A stretch of 10,342 nt of DNA from SURF-21 sp964592775 (GTDB taxonomy: Bacteria; Actinomycetota; Geothermincolia; Geothermincolales; RBG-13-55-18): the NCBI GenBank assembly GCA_964592775.1, contig CAZQFX010000103.1, positions 1 through 10,342 of the forward strand, given 5' to 3'. A model generated the notes under the pieces. It was not told the DNA's origin. It saw only the letters and a program-made list of their open reading frames with translations, and did not search any database. Made by a program: the position numbers and the translations under genes. Shown here one piece after another: positions 1 through 5,898 of this stretch; position 1 is the first letter of the stretch, and the number at the start of each line of letters is the position of its first letter.

Positions 1-1503
1 CCCGTCAACTAATACGTCCGCCACGTGGTAGCCGGTGTCGGGGGTGATGGTGAAGCTTTGGTCTTCTCCGTAATCCACCGTTACCGCACCGGAAGGAGCG
101 ATGGAACCGTTGGCTCCTGCGGAGGCGGTGATGGTGAAGGTATCGATGGAAAATGTGACGACAACGGTGTGATTCTCGGTGACATTATTTATCACATATG
201 GATCGGTAATCGTCTGGGAAACGCCGTTATCCACAATGCTTGCCACGTGATAACCAGCATCCGGGATAAGATCTATGGTGGCCGTACCACCGGAGATAAC
301 AGTCTGCGAAGTCGGATTTACACTCCCATTACCGCCCGAGACGGAAGCGTTAACCACGGGCTGAAGTGTGACCGTGGTCGAATTATATGCTCCACCATCG
401 GCCGTAGCTTCTACAGTGGCAACACCTGCCGTGTTGCTGGTGAGATAGACGGTCACCTGGCCGCTGGCATTTGTCGTTCCGGTGGTTGCGGAAAGTGTCC
501 CCAGCGTGGTGGTGAAATAGATATCGTAACCAGCCCCCAAGGGATTACCATAAAAATCCAGGGCGGTCACGGTTATGGCGCTCTGGGTGGTGCCGTCGGC
601 CGGGATAGAGGTGGGCACGGCGCTGATGGTGAGATCGACGGGACCCTGGACCCATGTTAACGAGGGGTTGATGCCGCCGGGGATATAGTCATTGTGAAAG
701 AGAACCATATGCACATCATGGTTCTGATATATCTTCCCCAGCCCGGTCGAGGCGGTAAAACCGAAATAGACCTGCGGCCCGTAATGAGAGAGAAGATCGA
801 TGGTCCGTGAAAGAGTGGGTGTGGCGGGCCGGGTTGTGGTCAAGCTCATACGGACTTCGAGGTTATCGGACAAGCCATCGTAGTCGATCCATACATACCA
901 CGTGTTCTTGAGGTCGCCAGGCGCGGCAGCGGTCTGTATGGACTGCAATGATCCATCCAGGTTAATACCGATGTGATTCGCATTGGGGTCGCCTACATCA
1001 GCGTTCAAGTAATCGTCGAATTCGATGGCGAAGCTGTTCGCGATACCTGCATACCCCATGTTGCCTGCCCCCGGAGTACCTGCCGTCAGCGAATTGGGTT
1101 GAATGGTGAAGGTGAGCCCATCCGCCCCTTGGCTTCCCTGGTTGTTTAGGTCGAAGGCGAAGTGGGTGCTGAACGAACCCTCGTCCTTCAACCTCACGAT
1201 ATGCTTCCACCATCCGGAACCCCACATATCCGCCTTGTTCCTGGTAACGCGTAGAGCAGTACCTGAACGTTGCGCGTCACCGTTCAACTGCCATTGCTGA
1301 ATAGTGACTGGAGTGAAACTCCGATAGACGGCCGTAATGGCATTCGTGGCGGCTACGGCAACGGGAACACCGAAGAAAGTCATGATCTGCAGGGAGCAAA
1401 GCAAGAATACCAACACTATTGACACGAGGATGCTTGAACAGCTGTTCTTCCTATCCCTGTTGGGGATAGGATCGGCAAAGACGGATCTTATGGCCTCTTT
1501 CAC
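1..1503 (-). CDS. Secreted L-type lectin / Big-domain / InlB-B-like repeat surface protein, C-terminus cut off
   Basis: The minus strand is open from 1503 to the left edge (501 codons, no stop). Predicted extracellular adhesin-like protein. A charged N-terminal region (about 23 residues) is followed by a hydrophobic segment at about 23-51 (SSILVSIVLVFLLCSLQI...) ending in AVAA, which reads as a signal peptide or anchor. Residues about 58-280 form a legume-type (L-type) lectin domain: GADGLTFTIQ, then NMGYAGIANSFAIEFDDYLN, then DPNANHIGIN, the usual bacterial Ca/sugar-site segments. Residues about 285-381 read as an invasin/Big-type Ig fold (PTSIPADGTTQSAITVTA, GTTNASGQVTVYLTS). From about 383 two repeats of the divergent InlB B-repeat type follow (NGSVNPTSQ..., NGSIAPSGAV..., each with DxGYHVA). 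The GTG start at 1503 is chosen because AAGGAAAC lies 9 nt upstream; the frame stays open to 1596 without ATG. More repeats or a wall anchor probably lie off the edge. The carbohydrate ligand is unknown. Confidence 0.85.
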   Translation of the reverse strand, partial: MKEAIRSVFADPIPNRDRKNSCSSILVSIVLVFLLCSLQIMTFFGVPVAVAATNAITAVYRSFTPVTIQQWQLNGDAQRSGTALRVTRNKADMWGSGWWKHIVRLKDEGSFSTHFAFDLNNQGSQGADGLTFTIQPNSLTAGTPGAGNMGYAGIANSFAIEFDDYLNADVGDPNANHIGINLDGSLQSIQTAAAPGDLKNTWYVWIDYDGLSDNLEVRMSLTTTRPATPTLSRTIDLLSHYGPQVYFGFTASTGLGKIYQNHDVHMVLFHNDYIPGGINPSLTWVQGPVDLTISAVPTSIPADGTTQSAITVTALDFYGNPLGAGYDIYFTTTLGTLSATTGTTNASGQVTVYLTSNTAGVATVEATADGGAYNSTTVTLQPVVNASVSGGNGSVNPTSQTVISGGTATIDLIPDAGYHVASIVDNGVSQTITDPYVINNVTENHTVVVTFSIDTFTITASAGANGSIAPSGAVTVDYGEDQSFTITPDTGYHVADVLVDG

Positions 1504-1596
1504 GCTTTTGTTTCCTTGCGTAAACAATGGATACGAACAGTTATGTCTACCTTTTTGATTGTATCTCTGCCTTCTTTGTTCCTCATATGACTTCCA

Positions 1597-1707
1597 TCAT
1601 GCCTTTGGCTGGTGATCTCCCAACGCTCCCAAGGATTTATCGGCAGCTTTGCTTAAGACTTGTTCGCTTTCTACTGAAACGGCCATAATATTGATATATA
1701 TGCTCAT
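1597..1707 (-). CDS. Possible small 36-residue ORF upstream of the lectin gene
   Basis: An ATG at 1707 opens a 36-codon frame ending in TGA at 1597, in the same frame as the lectin gene about 94 bp further on. The peptide (MSIYINIMAVSVESEQVLSK... ending GDHQPKA) is hydrophobic at the N-terminus and polar after that. No convincing Shine-Dalgarno site precedes it and I recognise no family. It could be a leader peptide, a remnant of a longer N-terminus separated from the lectin gene by one stop, or chance. Confidence 0.2.
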   Translation of the reverse strand: MSIYINIMAVSVESEQVLSKAADKSLGALGDHQPKA

Positions 1708-1742
1708 CAACTCGGAACCGGATGAATATCAGCGGCGAAAGG

Positions 1743-1856
1743 TCGAGATGGCCGGTTAATCAATACAAGCAAAAAAGGCTTGAGATGCCGCAATTTCATA
1801 CGTTTCTTACTCTGCTGTCCGTTTTACCGTTCCGACGACAGCCGGGGCCATCTCGA
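1743..1856. repeat. 11-bp inverted repeat bounding a 114-bp intergenic segment
   Basis: TCGAGATGGCC at 1743-1753 is the exact reverse complement of GGCCATCTCGA at 1846-1856. Between them sit a CAAGC/GCTTG mini-hairpin (1766-1782) and a GCTGTC/GACAGC pair (1814-1842). The layout fits a structured RNA or a small palindromic (MITE-like) insertion. Without other copies neither can be chosen. Confidence 0.35.
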
Positions 1857-1970
1857 GACGCCTTCCCGTCCAAACCGCCTGATACCGCGTATTAGCAACA
1901 ATTCTTCGATGATTCAGTTGCTACGAATGGACATGCTTTCGGTTACATAAGAGAACACAGATGACTCCTC

Positions 1971-1999
1971 TTGTCATTACTCATGTAATCGTGCATTAT
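1971..1999 (+). promoter_or_regulatory. Sigma-70-like promoter for the AAA/DUF4143 gene
   Basis: TTGTCA (1971-1976; 5 of 6 to consensus), a 17-nt spacer and CATTAT (1994-1999; 4 of 6). The spacer holds ATTAC-TCAT-GTAAT (1976-1989), an operator-like inverted repeat. Transcription would start near 2006, beyond the ATG at 1998, which argues for the downstream TTG start of the gene. Confidence 0.45.
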
Positions 2000-2002
2000 G
2001 AA

Positions 2003-2014
2003 TGCATATATGCA
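2003..2014. promoter_or_regulatory. Perfect 12-bp palindrome at the predicted transcription start
   Basis: TGCATATATGCA is self-complementary over all 12 bases and lies just after the predicted -10 box, where a repressor would block initiation. Which protein binds it cannot be told. Confidence 0.35.
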
Positions 2015-2031
2015 AGCTAATGCAAAGATCG

Positions 2032-2038
2032 AAGGAGG
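2032..2038 (+). promoter_or_regulatory. Shine-Dalgarno site AAGGAGG deciding a TTG start
   Basis: A perfect AAGGAGG lies 4 nt before the in-frame TTG at 2043. None of the upstream in-frame ATGs (1998, 2010) has such a site. Confidence 0.55.
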
Positions 2039-2042
2039 AGCA

Positions 2043-3272
2043 TTGCCGGGCTCCAGCAGCTATATCAAGAGGTCCATGGAGATCCCCCTCAAGCGGGCGG
2101 TGAAGGAATTTCCGGTCGTCGTGATGACAGGTCCGAGGCAATCCGGCAAGACAACGATATTGAAGCATCTCTTCGGGAAGCATTACAGGTATGTTTCACT
2201 GGAGCCGCCCGATGTACGCTCAGCGGTGGTCTCCGATCCGAGGGGATTTCTGGATATCAATCCTCCGCCCGTGATATACGACGAGATCCAGTACACCCCG
2301 GAACTCCTTCCGTATATCAAGGAGGCAGTGGATGCGGACCGCGGGCGTCGCGGCGCTTTCCTGCTCTCCGGGTCTCAGAACATCCTTCTCGACGAGCGCA
2401 CCACGGAGACCCTGGCGCGAAGGGCCGCCGTGCTGAAGCTTATGCCCCTCACGCAGAGGGAAACCCTCGGGCGGCCCGCGTCGGTGTTTCCCTGGGAATC
2501 CGGATACCGCGTTCCCCGCAAGAGATTTTCCACAGGGTTGGACCTGTGGGAGGTTTTTATCCGGGGTTGGTATCCGGAACCGGTATCCGAACCCGACAGG
2601 GATATCTACCTCTGGCATGCCAGTTATATGCAGACCTACCTGGAGCGCGATGTGAGGACGCTCAGGCAGGTGGGGGATCTCGCGCTCTTCCAGGCATTTC
2701 TTCGCACCCTGGCCGCGAGAAGCGCACAGCTTTTGAACCTCACCGACATCGCCCGCGACCTGGGGGTTGCCGTGAATACTATAAAGGCCTGGCTCTCCAT
2801 CCTTGAGGCTACCTATCAGGTAATAATCCTGCGGCCCTACTTTGCCAATATCGGCAAGCGCCTGGTAAAGACACCCAAGGTCTTCTTCGCAGATACCGGA
2901 ACCCTCTGCAACCTGACCGGGCTGAAAGACCCCGAGCATGCCGCACTGGGACCCATGGGCGGAAGCATAATGGAGACGGTGGTCGTCTCGGAGATATATA
3001 AATCACTACTCAACCGGGGCGAGGAACCAAGGATTCATTTTTGGAGGACATCAACGGGCACGGAGGTTGACATCGTCGTGGAATGGGAGCGAAAGCTCAT
3101 CCCCATCGAGGTAAAGCTGTCCTCTACGCCAAGGCCCGATATGGCAGCGGACATCAAAGCATTCATGGCTTTGCTCGGCAACCGGGTCGCCCCGGGCTAT
3201 GTGGTCCACCCTGGCGAAGCCCACCTTCCTCTGGGGGATGGCGTGGTGGCGCTGCCTTTTACTCGGCTCTGA
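2043..3272 (+). CDS. AAA_14 / DUF4143 family ATPase with PD-(D/E)xK-like C-terminus
   Basis: This is a 409-residue P-loop ATPase of the COG1373 type, usual length about 400. Residues 30-37 hold the Walker A motif GPRQSGKT. Residues about 77-82 hold Walker B (VIYDEIQ), then LLSGSQN, a sensor-like strand. The DUF4143 half follows with YLERDVRTL, an HTH-like LTDIARDLGVAVNTIKAWL, and the conserved GSIMETVVVSEI. Near the C-terminus FWRTSTGTEVDIVVE...LIPIEVK supplies D343, E356 and K358, a PD-(D/E)xK nuclease-like pattern. Family members are usually described only as ATP-binding proteins; roles in genome maintenance or mobile-element biology are suspected but not established. The TTG start at 2043 is preferred over ATG 1998 because of the AAGGAGG before it and because family members begin near the YIKRSMEIPLK segment. 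It stands alone, 75 nt before the HEAT gene. Confidence 0.9.
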   Translation: MPGSSSYIKRSMEIPLKRAVKEFPVVVMTGPRQSGKTTILKHLFGKHYRYVSLEPPDVRSAVVSDPRGFLDINPPPVIYDEIQYTPELLPYIKEAVDADRGRRGAFLLSGSQNILLDERTTETLARRAAVLKLMPLTQRETLGRPASVFPWESGYRVPRKRFSTGLDLWEVFIRGWYPEPVSEPDRDIYLWHASYMQTYLERDVRTLRQVGDLALFQAFLRTLAARSAQLLNLTDIARDLGVAVNTIKAWLSILEATYQVIILRPYFANIGKRLVKTPKVFFADTGTLCNLTGLKDPEHAALGPMGGSIMETVVVSEIYKSLLNRGEEPRIHFWRTSTGTEVDIVVEWERKLIPIEVKLSSTPRPDMAADIKAFMALLGNRVAPGYVVHPGEAHLPLGDGVVALPFTRL

Positions 3273-3275
3273 TAA

Positions 3276-3294
3276 CATGGTATACAACACCATG
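3276..3294. repeat. 6-bp inverted repeat after the ATPase gene
   Basis: CATGGT (3276-3281) and ACCATG (3289-3294) pair around a 7-nt loop just past the stop codon. There is no T-run, so it is not a convincing intrinsic terminator. Confidence 0.25.
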
Positions 3295-3312
3295 CAGTCG
3301 ATTTCTCGAGGT

Positions 3313-3329
3313 TAATAGACAGTCTATTA
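3313..3329. promoter_or_regulatory. 17-bp palindrome upstream of the HEAT-repeat gene
   Basis: TAATAGACAGTCTATTA has two perfect 8-bp arms around one base. It ends 18 nt before the ATG at 3348 and overlaps a possible -10 box TATTAT (3325-3330). The size and symmetry fit a dimeric repressor operator; no good -35 box is visible. Confidence 0.4.
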
Positions 3330-3347
3330 TTCGTGGGGGAAATAAAT

Positions 3348-4166
3348 ATGTTCGAACTGATCTCCATGAAGAAGCTCCCGCCTTGGGAGTGGCCGGAAAA
3401 CTCTGAGCAGATTCTCACGGGCGTTCTCAACGACGCCAGTGCCGACGCATCCGACCGCCTTATTGCGGCGGAACTGGCGGGAGAACTCCCCGCGAGTACG
3501 GATGAGCTTGCGGATGCGCTGCTCTCCATCGTGAAGAGCGGCGACGAGCCAGGCGAGCTCCGCGCCATAGCGGCGATCGCCCTGGGGCCGACACTTGAGG
3601 ACGCACTCGAATCCGATATCGGATTCCCCTATGAGGATGAAGGGATCAGCGAAGGCGTTTTCCATGAGATCAACGAAACGCTCCGTGAGCTCTACCTGGA
3701 CGGTAACATACCGGAAGAAGTGCGGCGTCGTATCCTCGAGGGCTCGGTACGAGCACCCCAGGAATGGCACCGGGATGCCATCCGCGCCGCTTATGCGAGC
3801 GGCAAAGATAATTGGCGTCTGACAGCCGTCTTTTGCATGCGCTACGTCAAGGGATTCGAGGACCAGGTCCTGGAGGCGCTGGAGAGCGAGGATCCAGACA
3901 TGCTCTATGAAGCGGTCACCGCGGCGGGCAACTGGCGACTGGACGCCGCTTGGCCCCGGTTGAACGCGCTCCTCGCCTCGGAGAAAACTGACAAATACGT
4001 GTTGTTCGCCGCCATCGAAGCGGTGGTCTACATCCGTCCCCGAGAAGCGGGGGTCATCCTCGTAGACCTCGCCGACTCCAAGGACGAGGAACTAGCTGAG
4101 GCGGCCACCGACGCCATGCTCCTTGCGGAGGATCTCCAGGGCGGCTTCGACCTCGATGAAGAATAG
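3348..4166 (+). CDS. HEAT-repeat domain protein, conserved, unknown function
   Basis: A 272-residue acidic, mostly alpha-helical protein. The N-terminus MFELISMKKLPPWEWPENS is a typical opening of a conserved family of small HEAT-repeat proteins. After it come Ala/Leu-rich helix pairs (LIAAELAGELPASTDELADA; LRAIAAIALGPTLEDALESD), then a central VRAPQEWHRDAIRAAYASG and LTAVFCMRYVKGF segment, then repeats of the type YEAVTAAGNWRLDAAWPRL and LFAAIEAVVYIRPREAG. There is no signal peptide, membrane segment or catalytic motif, so it is probably a cytoplasmic scaffold or interaction protein. ATG 3348 is chosen over GTG 3333 because a GGGGGA stretch lies 7 nt before it. It lies 75 nt after the ATPase gene on the same strand, with its own palindrome, so it may be separately regulated. 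Identity of the fold is firm; role is unknown. Confidence 0.85.
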   Translation: MFELISMKKLPPWEWPENSEQILTGVLNDASADASDRLIAAELAGELPASTDELADALLSIVKSGDEPGELRAIAAIALGPTLEDALESDIGFPYEDEGISEGVFHEINETLRELYLDGNIPEEVRRRILEGSVRAPQEWHRDAIRAAYASGKDNWRLTAVFCMRYVKGFEDQVLEALESEDPDMLYEAVTAAGNWRLDAAWPRLNALLASEKTDKYVLFAAIEAVVYIRPREAGVILVDLADSKDEELAEAATDAMLLAEDLQGGFDLDEE

Positions 4167-4356
4167 CCAATCCGCTGGAGCATCGAGCTTGATAGGCAAC
4201 AGCATCGATATCTGGAAGCAGCTGGTGATCTTTCGAGATCGCGTCATCCTTTCCTTTCATCCAGGAGAATCAGGGAATCTGTGATGGAGCGAAATCCAGT
4301 GTTGCGCGTCAGCAAAGTAAACATGCCAGGATATATCTCCTGACCTGGTTCTTTTC
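4167..4356. other. Gene-free stretch left of the displaced tRNA end
   Basis: About 190 bp without a supported gene. Its right end contains CCAGG...CCTGG followed by TTCTTTT (about 4327-4355), a weak terminator-like hairpin for plus-strand transcription from the HEAT gene. It also resembles the tRNA terminator near 5900-5940: both share TCCTGACCTG (4338-4347 and 5927-5936) at the same place relative to the 47-bp repeat. Confidence 0.35.
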
Positions 4357-4403
4357 TGGTGGGCCCAGCAGGACTCGAACCTGCGACACGCGGATTATGA
4401 GTC
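4357..4403 (-). pseudogene. Displaced 3' fragment of the CAT-anticodon tRNA (putative att site)
   Basis: These 47 bp match 5945-5991 exactly, that is tRNA positions 30 to 76: the end of the anticodon stem, the CAT anticodon loop, the variable region, the T arm, the acceptor strand and CCA. The match stops at 4404, where the sequence turns to TGAAATC instead of the tRNA 5' half, so no functional tRNA can form. A tRNA 3' end in the same orientation as an intact copy is the usual scar of site-specific integration into a tRNA gene. Confidence 0.85.
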
Positions 4404-4571
4404 TGAAATCTAGGTGTTATTCCTGATATATCCATTTATTGCTTGCTGTTGCTTGTAACGCTCTATTCCGCATCAGCACCATGTTTTATCTATATCCAGG
4501 TGGTGTTATCTATTTCTATTTTCACCGGCGTGCATCCTGTCTTGTGGTCATATTGTAGTTACGGAAACGGG
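4404..4571. other. A+T-rich gene-free end of the islet
   Basis: No gene is supported between the displaced tRNA fragment and the HEPN stop. Several TATCTAT words occur here (for example TTTATCTATA at 4485-4494, repeated at 5621-5630). GATATATCC at 4425-4433 mirrors GGATATATC at 4329-4337 on the other side of the tRNA fragment. These could be recombinase arm or core sites, but that is conjecture. Confidence 0.25.
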
Positions 4572-4988
4572 CTATCTATATTCCGGAGGCATCCTACCCT
4601 CTACCCACCCGAGAAACTCGTCCGCGTATCTCACCAGGCTCTCGGCGTCGCCCTTCCTTGCCAGCTTGACGCCATAATCAATATCTGTCTTCTTTCTGAC
4701 TATACGTCTGAATATGCTTACCGCCTCAGTAACGTCTTTACCCTTGACCCTTTCCACCAGCAGGAAAGCGGCGTCTTCATGCTTCTTCCCCGAGGATATC
4801 TCTCCCGATACGGCCACGGTAAAAGCGTTGCAGGCGTTGATGGCGCACTTGACCGCGCTCGACGTGGCGGAGTTGAAATTGCCTTTCTCCAGCTCCGAAT
4901 GCATGGTATCCCTGGCCTCGAGAGCTTTTTTCAGCAGGTTTCTGGAATCCGATCTGTCCACGGATTTTCTATTGGTCTTCCGCACCAT
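4572..4988 (-). CDS. HEPN-like domain protein, putative toxin of an MNT/HEPN pair
   Basis: A 138-residue basic, helical protein. Residues about 36-78 (KGNFNSATSSAVKCAINACN followed by AFTVAVSGEISSGKKHEDAAFLL) fit the HEPN pattern in which a helix with AxxAxxxAxxA leads to G-x-R-S-x4-H. HEPN proteins paired with MNT nucleotidyltransferases are commonly RNases acting as toxins. Here His70 is present, but the position expected to carry the catalytic Arg (residue 64, five residues before His70) is Ile (codon ATA), so RNase activity is doubtful. The ATG at 4988 lies inside the end of the HTH-MNT gene (20-nt overlap), so the two are co-transcribed and probably translationally coupled. Fold assignment is by motif reading only, and the Arg position depends on my mental alignment. 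Confidence 0.65.
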   Translation of the reverse strand: MVRKTNRKSVDRSDSRNLLKKALEARDTMHSELEKGNFNSATSSAVKCAINACNAFTVAVSGEISSGKKHEDAAFLLVERVKGKDVTEAVSIFRRIVRKKTDIDYGVKLARKGDAESLVRYADEFLGWVEGRMPPEYR

Positions 4989-5604
4989 AGGCTTCTATAT
5001 CCCTCCTCGTATAGGTTATGGACTTATTCCTGTCAAAGATCTCTTTCCAGATGCCCTGCTTGCTCTTTGCTTTCTTCTTCTTCTCATATTCGCCCGCCTG
5101 GATCACTATGGGCATGACCGGATTCCCGGAAGCGGCGGTCGCCAGATTTGCGGCCTCGTTTACCTGATCTTCGATGGCATCGGTCTCGATACCATCGCTG
5201 ACTACTATCAGGATATCAACATCGCTGTCCGGCCTCTCTTTCTTCTTGGCAACGCTTCCGAATACGATCGCTCTCTGGAATTCCTCTCCCAGCTGCTCCT
5301 TGAATATCCTCGCGATCTCCCGTATGGCATTCTGCTCGGCGAAGAAGGCCTTGTTGACCACCTTGTCGACGAGCATGTGATCTTCGTATAGATAATAGTT
5401 GTAGGAGGTCCCCACGTAATCTCGCCTCAGCAGGCCATGTCTTGTCAGGTCATTTAGCGCTCTTTGCGTTGCATCTTGAGAAAACTCGATCAGCCTCGCT
5501 ATTTCCCTTCCAGTGAATAATCCCCTGGTGCGGTAGAACAGGCGCAGTATCCTTATCTTGATCTTGCTGCCCAGTATATCTTCCAATGTTTCATGAAACC
5601 TCAT
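4969..5604 (-). CDS. HTH-MNT nucleotidyltransferase, putative antitoxin and autoregulator
   Basis: A 211-residue protein with two domains. Residues about 12-75 form a winged helix-turn-helix (IRILRLFYRTRGLFTGREIA, then SQDATQRALNDLTRHGLLRR, with a YNYYLYED wing). Residues about 108-175 carry the minimal nucleotidyltransferase core: FGSVAKKKERPDSDVDILIV matches G-S-x10-D-x-D (Gly116, Ser117, Asp128, Asp130). Known MNT partners of HEPN toxins transfer AMP or other nucleotides to the toxin, or neutralise it by binding; the fused HTH suggests it also represses its own promoter. A Lys-rich stretch (EYEKKKKAKSKQ) precedes the C-terminus. The ATG at 5604 has AGGGG about 8 nt upstream. The near-consensus promoter at 5682-5710 is overlaid by 20-bp repeats, the likely operator. 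The next gene overlaps its end by 20 nt. Confidence 0.8.
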   Translation of the reverse strand: MRFHETLEDILGSKIKIRILRLFYRTRGLFTGREIARLIEFSQDATQRALNDLTRHGLLRRDYVGTSYNYYLYEDHMLVDKVVNKAFFAEQNAIREIARIFKEQLGEEFQRAIVFGSVAKKKERPDSDVDILIVVSDGIETDAIEDQVNEAANLATAASGNPVMPIVIQAGEYEKKKKAKSKQGIWKEIFDRNKSITYTRRDIEAYGAEDQ

Positions 5605-5650
5605 TGTCTTACCCCTATACTTTATCTATACTTGGAATGCCTTATTATTA

Positions 5651-5710
5651 TGTCACGTGCCATTATTAACTGACACGTGACATTATATACGGTCACTTAT
5701 ACGTCGTCAA
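5651..5710. repeat. Three 20-bp-phased operator-like repeats over the HTH-MNT promoter
   Basis: Units start at 5651, 5671 and 5691. The first two, TGTCACGTGCCATTATTAAC and TGACACGTGACATTATATAC, agree at 16 of 20 positions and each carries CACGTG. The third keeps only GGTCAC at its start. ATGTCACGTG (5650-5659) and CACGTGACAT (5674-5683) also form a perfect 10-bp inverted repeat. Spacing of two helical turns and the overlap with -10, start site and leader fit binding of several repressor dimers, plausibly the HTH-MNT protein. Confidence 0.6.
5682..5710 (-). promoter_or_regulatory. Near-consensus sigma-70 promoter of the HTH-MNT/HEPN operon
   Basis: On the minus strand TTGACG (5710-5705), a spacer of exactly 17 nt and a perfect TATAAT (5687-5682) match 11 of 12 consensus bases. 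Transcription would begin near 5675, leaving a leader of about 70 nt before the ATG at 5604. Such a strong promoter fits a tightly autorepressed pair. Confidence 0.75.
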
Positions 5711-5771
5711 TATAGCGGGCACTTGATAAAGCAACACCCACGATCAACTATATCGTGTCATCGCCTCACTA

Positions 5772-5850
5772 CAGATGCCCTTCCTGCCCTTAGCCTTTTT
5801 TTCTTCCTTTCATATTCGCTCTCTTGTACTTAATAAATTGACCAGGCAAG
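5772..5850 (-). pseudogene. Decayed fragment of a second MNT gene 3' part
   Basis: Plus-strand 5772-5819 resembles 5048-5093 inside the intact HTH-MNT gene: CAGATGCCCT and CATATTCGC are identical at the two ends, and the middle differs by substitutions and a 2-nt length change in the T-rich run. Read on the minus strand it gives EYERKKK, then after a frame change AKGRKGI, against EYEKKKKAKSKQGI in the intact protein. The likeness fades toward 5850. It looks like the remnant of a related second copy, now frameshifted and without promoter or partner. Confidence 0.5.
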
Positions 5851-5898
5851 TCTCGGCGGAATGAAATCCATGGGGAATATTTGGGGAACGCTCATCAG

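Larger units (their letters stand above)
1504..1970. other. Intergenic stretch between divergent genes
   Basis: Apart from the doubtful small ORF, this roughly 470-bp stretch shows no gene. It contains an 11-bp inverted repeat (1743-1753 with 1846-1856), an inner 6-bp pair (1814-1819 with 1837-1842) and a 7-bp pair TAGCAAC/GTTGCTA (1893-1899 with 1917-1923). No tRNA, riboswitch or CRISPR was recognised. Confidence 0.5.

Noticed and set aside
25..660. Long open frame on the plus strand opposite the adhesin gene
   Set aside because: Its translation is a low-complexity mirror of the Gly/Thr/Ser-rich repeats; the minus strand reads as clear lectin, Big and InlB-B-like domains.
1600..1680. GEMM/c-di-GMP-like riboswitch ahead of the lectin gene (minus-strand AAGCAAAGCTGCC resembles ACGCAAAGCC)
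   Set aside because: The GNRA hairpin, the preceding GCAAACC and the tetraloop receptor are all missing.
3276..3294. Terminator after the ATPase gene
   Set aside because: Only six base pairs and no T-run.
4357..4440. A second functional tRNA
   Set aside because: Only the 3' 47 nt are present; the D arm and the 5' acceptor strand are absent.
4443..5391. Two long plus-strand frames across the HEPN/MNT region
   Set aside because: They are antisense shadows; the minus strand has the GSx10DxD motif, the HTH and a matching promoter.
5651..5710. CRISPR array
   Set aside because: The repeats are 20 bp back-to-back with no spacers and lie on a promoter; no cas gene is present.
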